8,082 nucleotides of DNA from assembly GCA_032125995.1 (NCBI GenBank), contig JAQBBQ010000257.1, forward strand, positions 1 through 8,082, written 5' to 3'. Source of the DNA: SG8-39 sp032125995. Its GTDB lineage: Bacteria; Pseudomonadota; Gammaproteobacteria; Burkholderiales; SG8-39. Below are positions 7,806 through 8,082 of this stretch, in pieces (the stretch's first letter is position 1; every line of letters begins with the position of its first letter). A program made the position numbers and the translations under genes. The notes below the pieces were generated by a model that ran no database searches, was not told the origin of the DNA, and saw only the letters and a program-made list of their open reading frames with translations.

Positions 7806-7949
7806 GTGACGCAGGGCCCGGCGCCGGAAACCGAGCACTATCTGGCGCGCGTCGACGCACTCGCGCCGCGCATCGCCGAGGCAGCCCCGGAAATCGACCG
7901 CGCGCGGCGCCTCCCGGAGGATTTGCTCGACGCCCTGCACGACGCCGCG
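7806..7949 (+). CDS. Acyl-CoA dehydrogenase family, N-terminal fragment (disrupted)
   Basis: From GTG 7806 the plus strand encodes VTQGPAPETEHYLARVDALA, then PRIAEAAPEIDRARRLPEDL and LDALHDAA. This is the typical N-terminal helix of acyl-CoA dehydrogenase-like flavoproteins, where LPEDLLDALHDAG is normally followed by LFR and a PRSLGG-like loop. A weak site (GAAGG) precedes the GTG. After about residue 47 the match ends. The frame stays open to the window edge, but the rest is Val/Leu-rich and looks like antisense of another gene. The protein is therefore broken or joined to foreign sequence at about 7947. Family members oxidise acyl-CoA thioesters with FAD; no active-site region is present here. 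The family call rests on the short N-terminus only. Confidence 0.55.
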
Positions 7950-7960
7950 CACCGCGCGGC
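7944..7960. repeat. GC-rich inverted repeat at the strand-switch point
   Basis: GCCGCG (7944-7949) and CGCGGC (7955-7960) are perfect complements around the loop CACCG. Just outside, CCCTGC (7933-7938) and GCAGGG (7961-7966) are also complementary, with a 5-base bulge on the left arm. The dyad coincides with the place where coding potential changes strand. Confidence 0.7.
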
Positions 7961-8081
7961 GCAGGGTCTCGAAGTTGCGCTGGACGTACTCTTCGAGCCG
8001 GTCGACCACCGCCTGGTCGTAACCGAACTCGTCCCGGTGCGCGATGTAGTAGCGGTTGTGCTCGACGGTCGGCACGTAGAA
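7953..8081 (-). CDS. Unrecognised protein fragment on the minus strand (partial at both ends)
   Basis: Read leftwards from 8081, the minus strand encodes FYVPTVEHNRYYIAHRDEFG followed by YDQAVVDRLEEYVQRNFETL and RRA. Composition is that of a genuine soluble protein (mixed aromatic, acidic, basic and amide residues), and nearly every codon ends in G or C, unlike the opposite strand. The start lies beyond the window, and no stop occurs before the acyl-CoA dehydrogenase sequence begins; the frame runs on to TGA at 7745-7743, but that continuation is antisense to the dehydrogenase N-terminus. I do not recognise the family. Either the 3' end of this gene is missing through a chimeric join, or it was fused by rearrangement. 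Confidence 0.45.
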
Positions 8082-8082
8082 G

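Noticed and set aside
7806..8082. One continuous acyl-CoA dehydrogenase frame to the window edge
   Set aside because: The frame is open, but beyond about 7949 it is Val/Leu-rich without family sequence, while the opposite strand shows genuine codon bias and protein-like composition.

Overview
The window reads as chromosomal DNA of a high-GC proteobacterium, most likely a betaproteobacterium. The evidence is strong G/C preference at third codon positions, a YheS-type ABC-F protein (a branch typical of beta- and gammaproteobacteria), pirin, LOG-family, GST and DUF1326 genes, and a cyclase/TolB-like/TPR protein of a kind common in soil and plant-associated proteobacteria. Genus cannot be fixed from this sequence.

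Layout. Bases 1-1550 run on the plus strand: the last 45 codons of a pirin-family protein, joined by an ATGA overlap to a complete amidase-signature hydrolase. From 1547 to 7663 everything runs on the minus strand. In transcription order (right to left) these are a class III nucleotide cyclase fused to a TolB-like domain and TPR-like helices, a YheS-type ABC-F ATPase, a LOG-family phosphoribohydrolase-like protein, a DUF1326 protein and a GST-family protein. The amidase and GST genes meet tail to tail and share a CTAG in which both stop codons lie. At the right end a short intergenic region leads on the plus strand to a possible 15-codon leader ORF and the N-terminus of an acyl-CoA dehydrogenase. 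After about 48 codons the coding signal switches abruptly to the opposite strand and runs to the window edge.

Function. The minus-strand genes look like a loose run of housekeeping and stress-type genes, not one pathway. DUF1326 and GST (35 bp apart) are the likeliest co-transcribed pair there, and pirin-amidase is a clear translationally coupled pair. Gaps between genes are all under 100 bp. Two hold structure: 3769-3859, with three copies of a GGGTC/GACCC palindromic repeat beside a perfect DnaA-box 9-mer, and 2857-2952, with an AT-rich double-TTCGAA inverted repeat.

I see no CRISPR array, RNA gene, insertion sequence or defence system, and no convincing undescribed multi-gene system. The points most worth checking are the strand-switch junction near 7933-7966 (probable chimera or inversion breakpoint), the repeat/DnaA-box region, and the altered purine-specifying residues of the cyclase.
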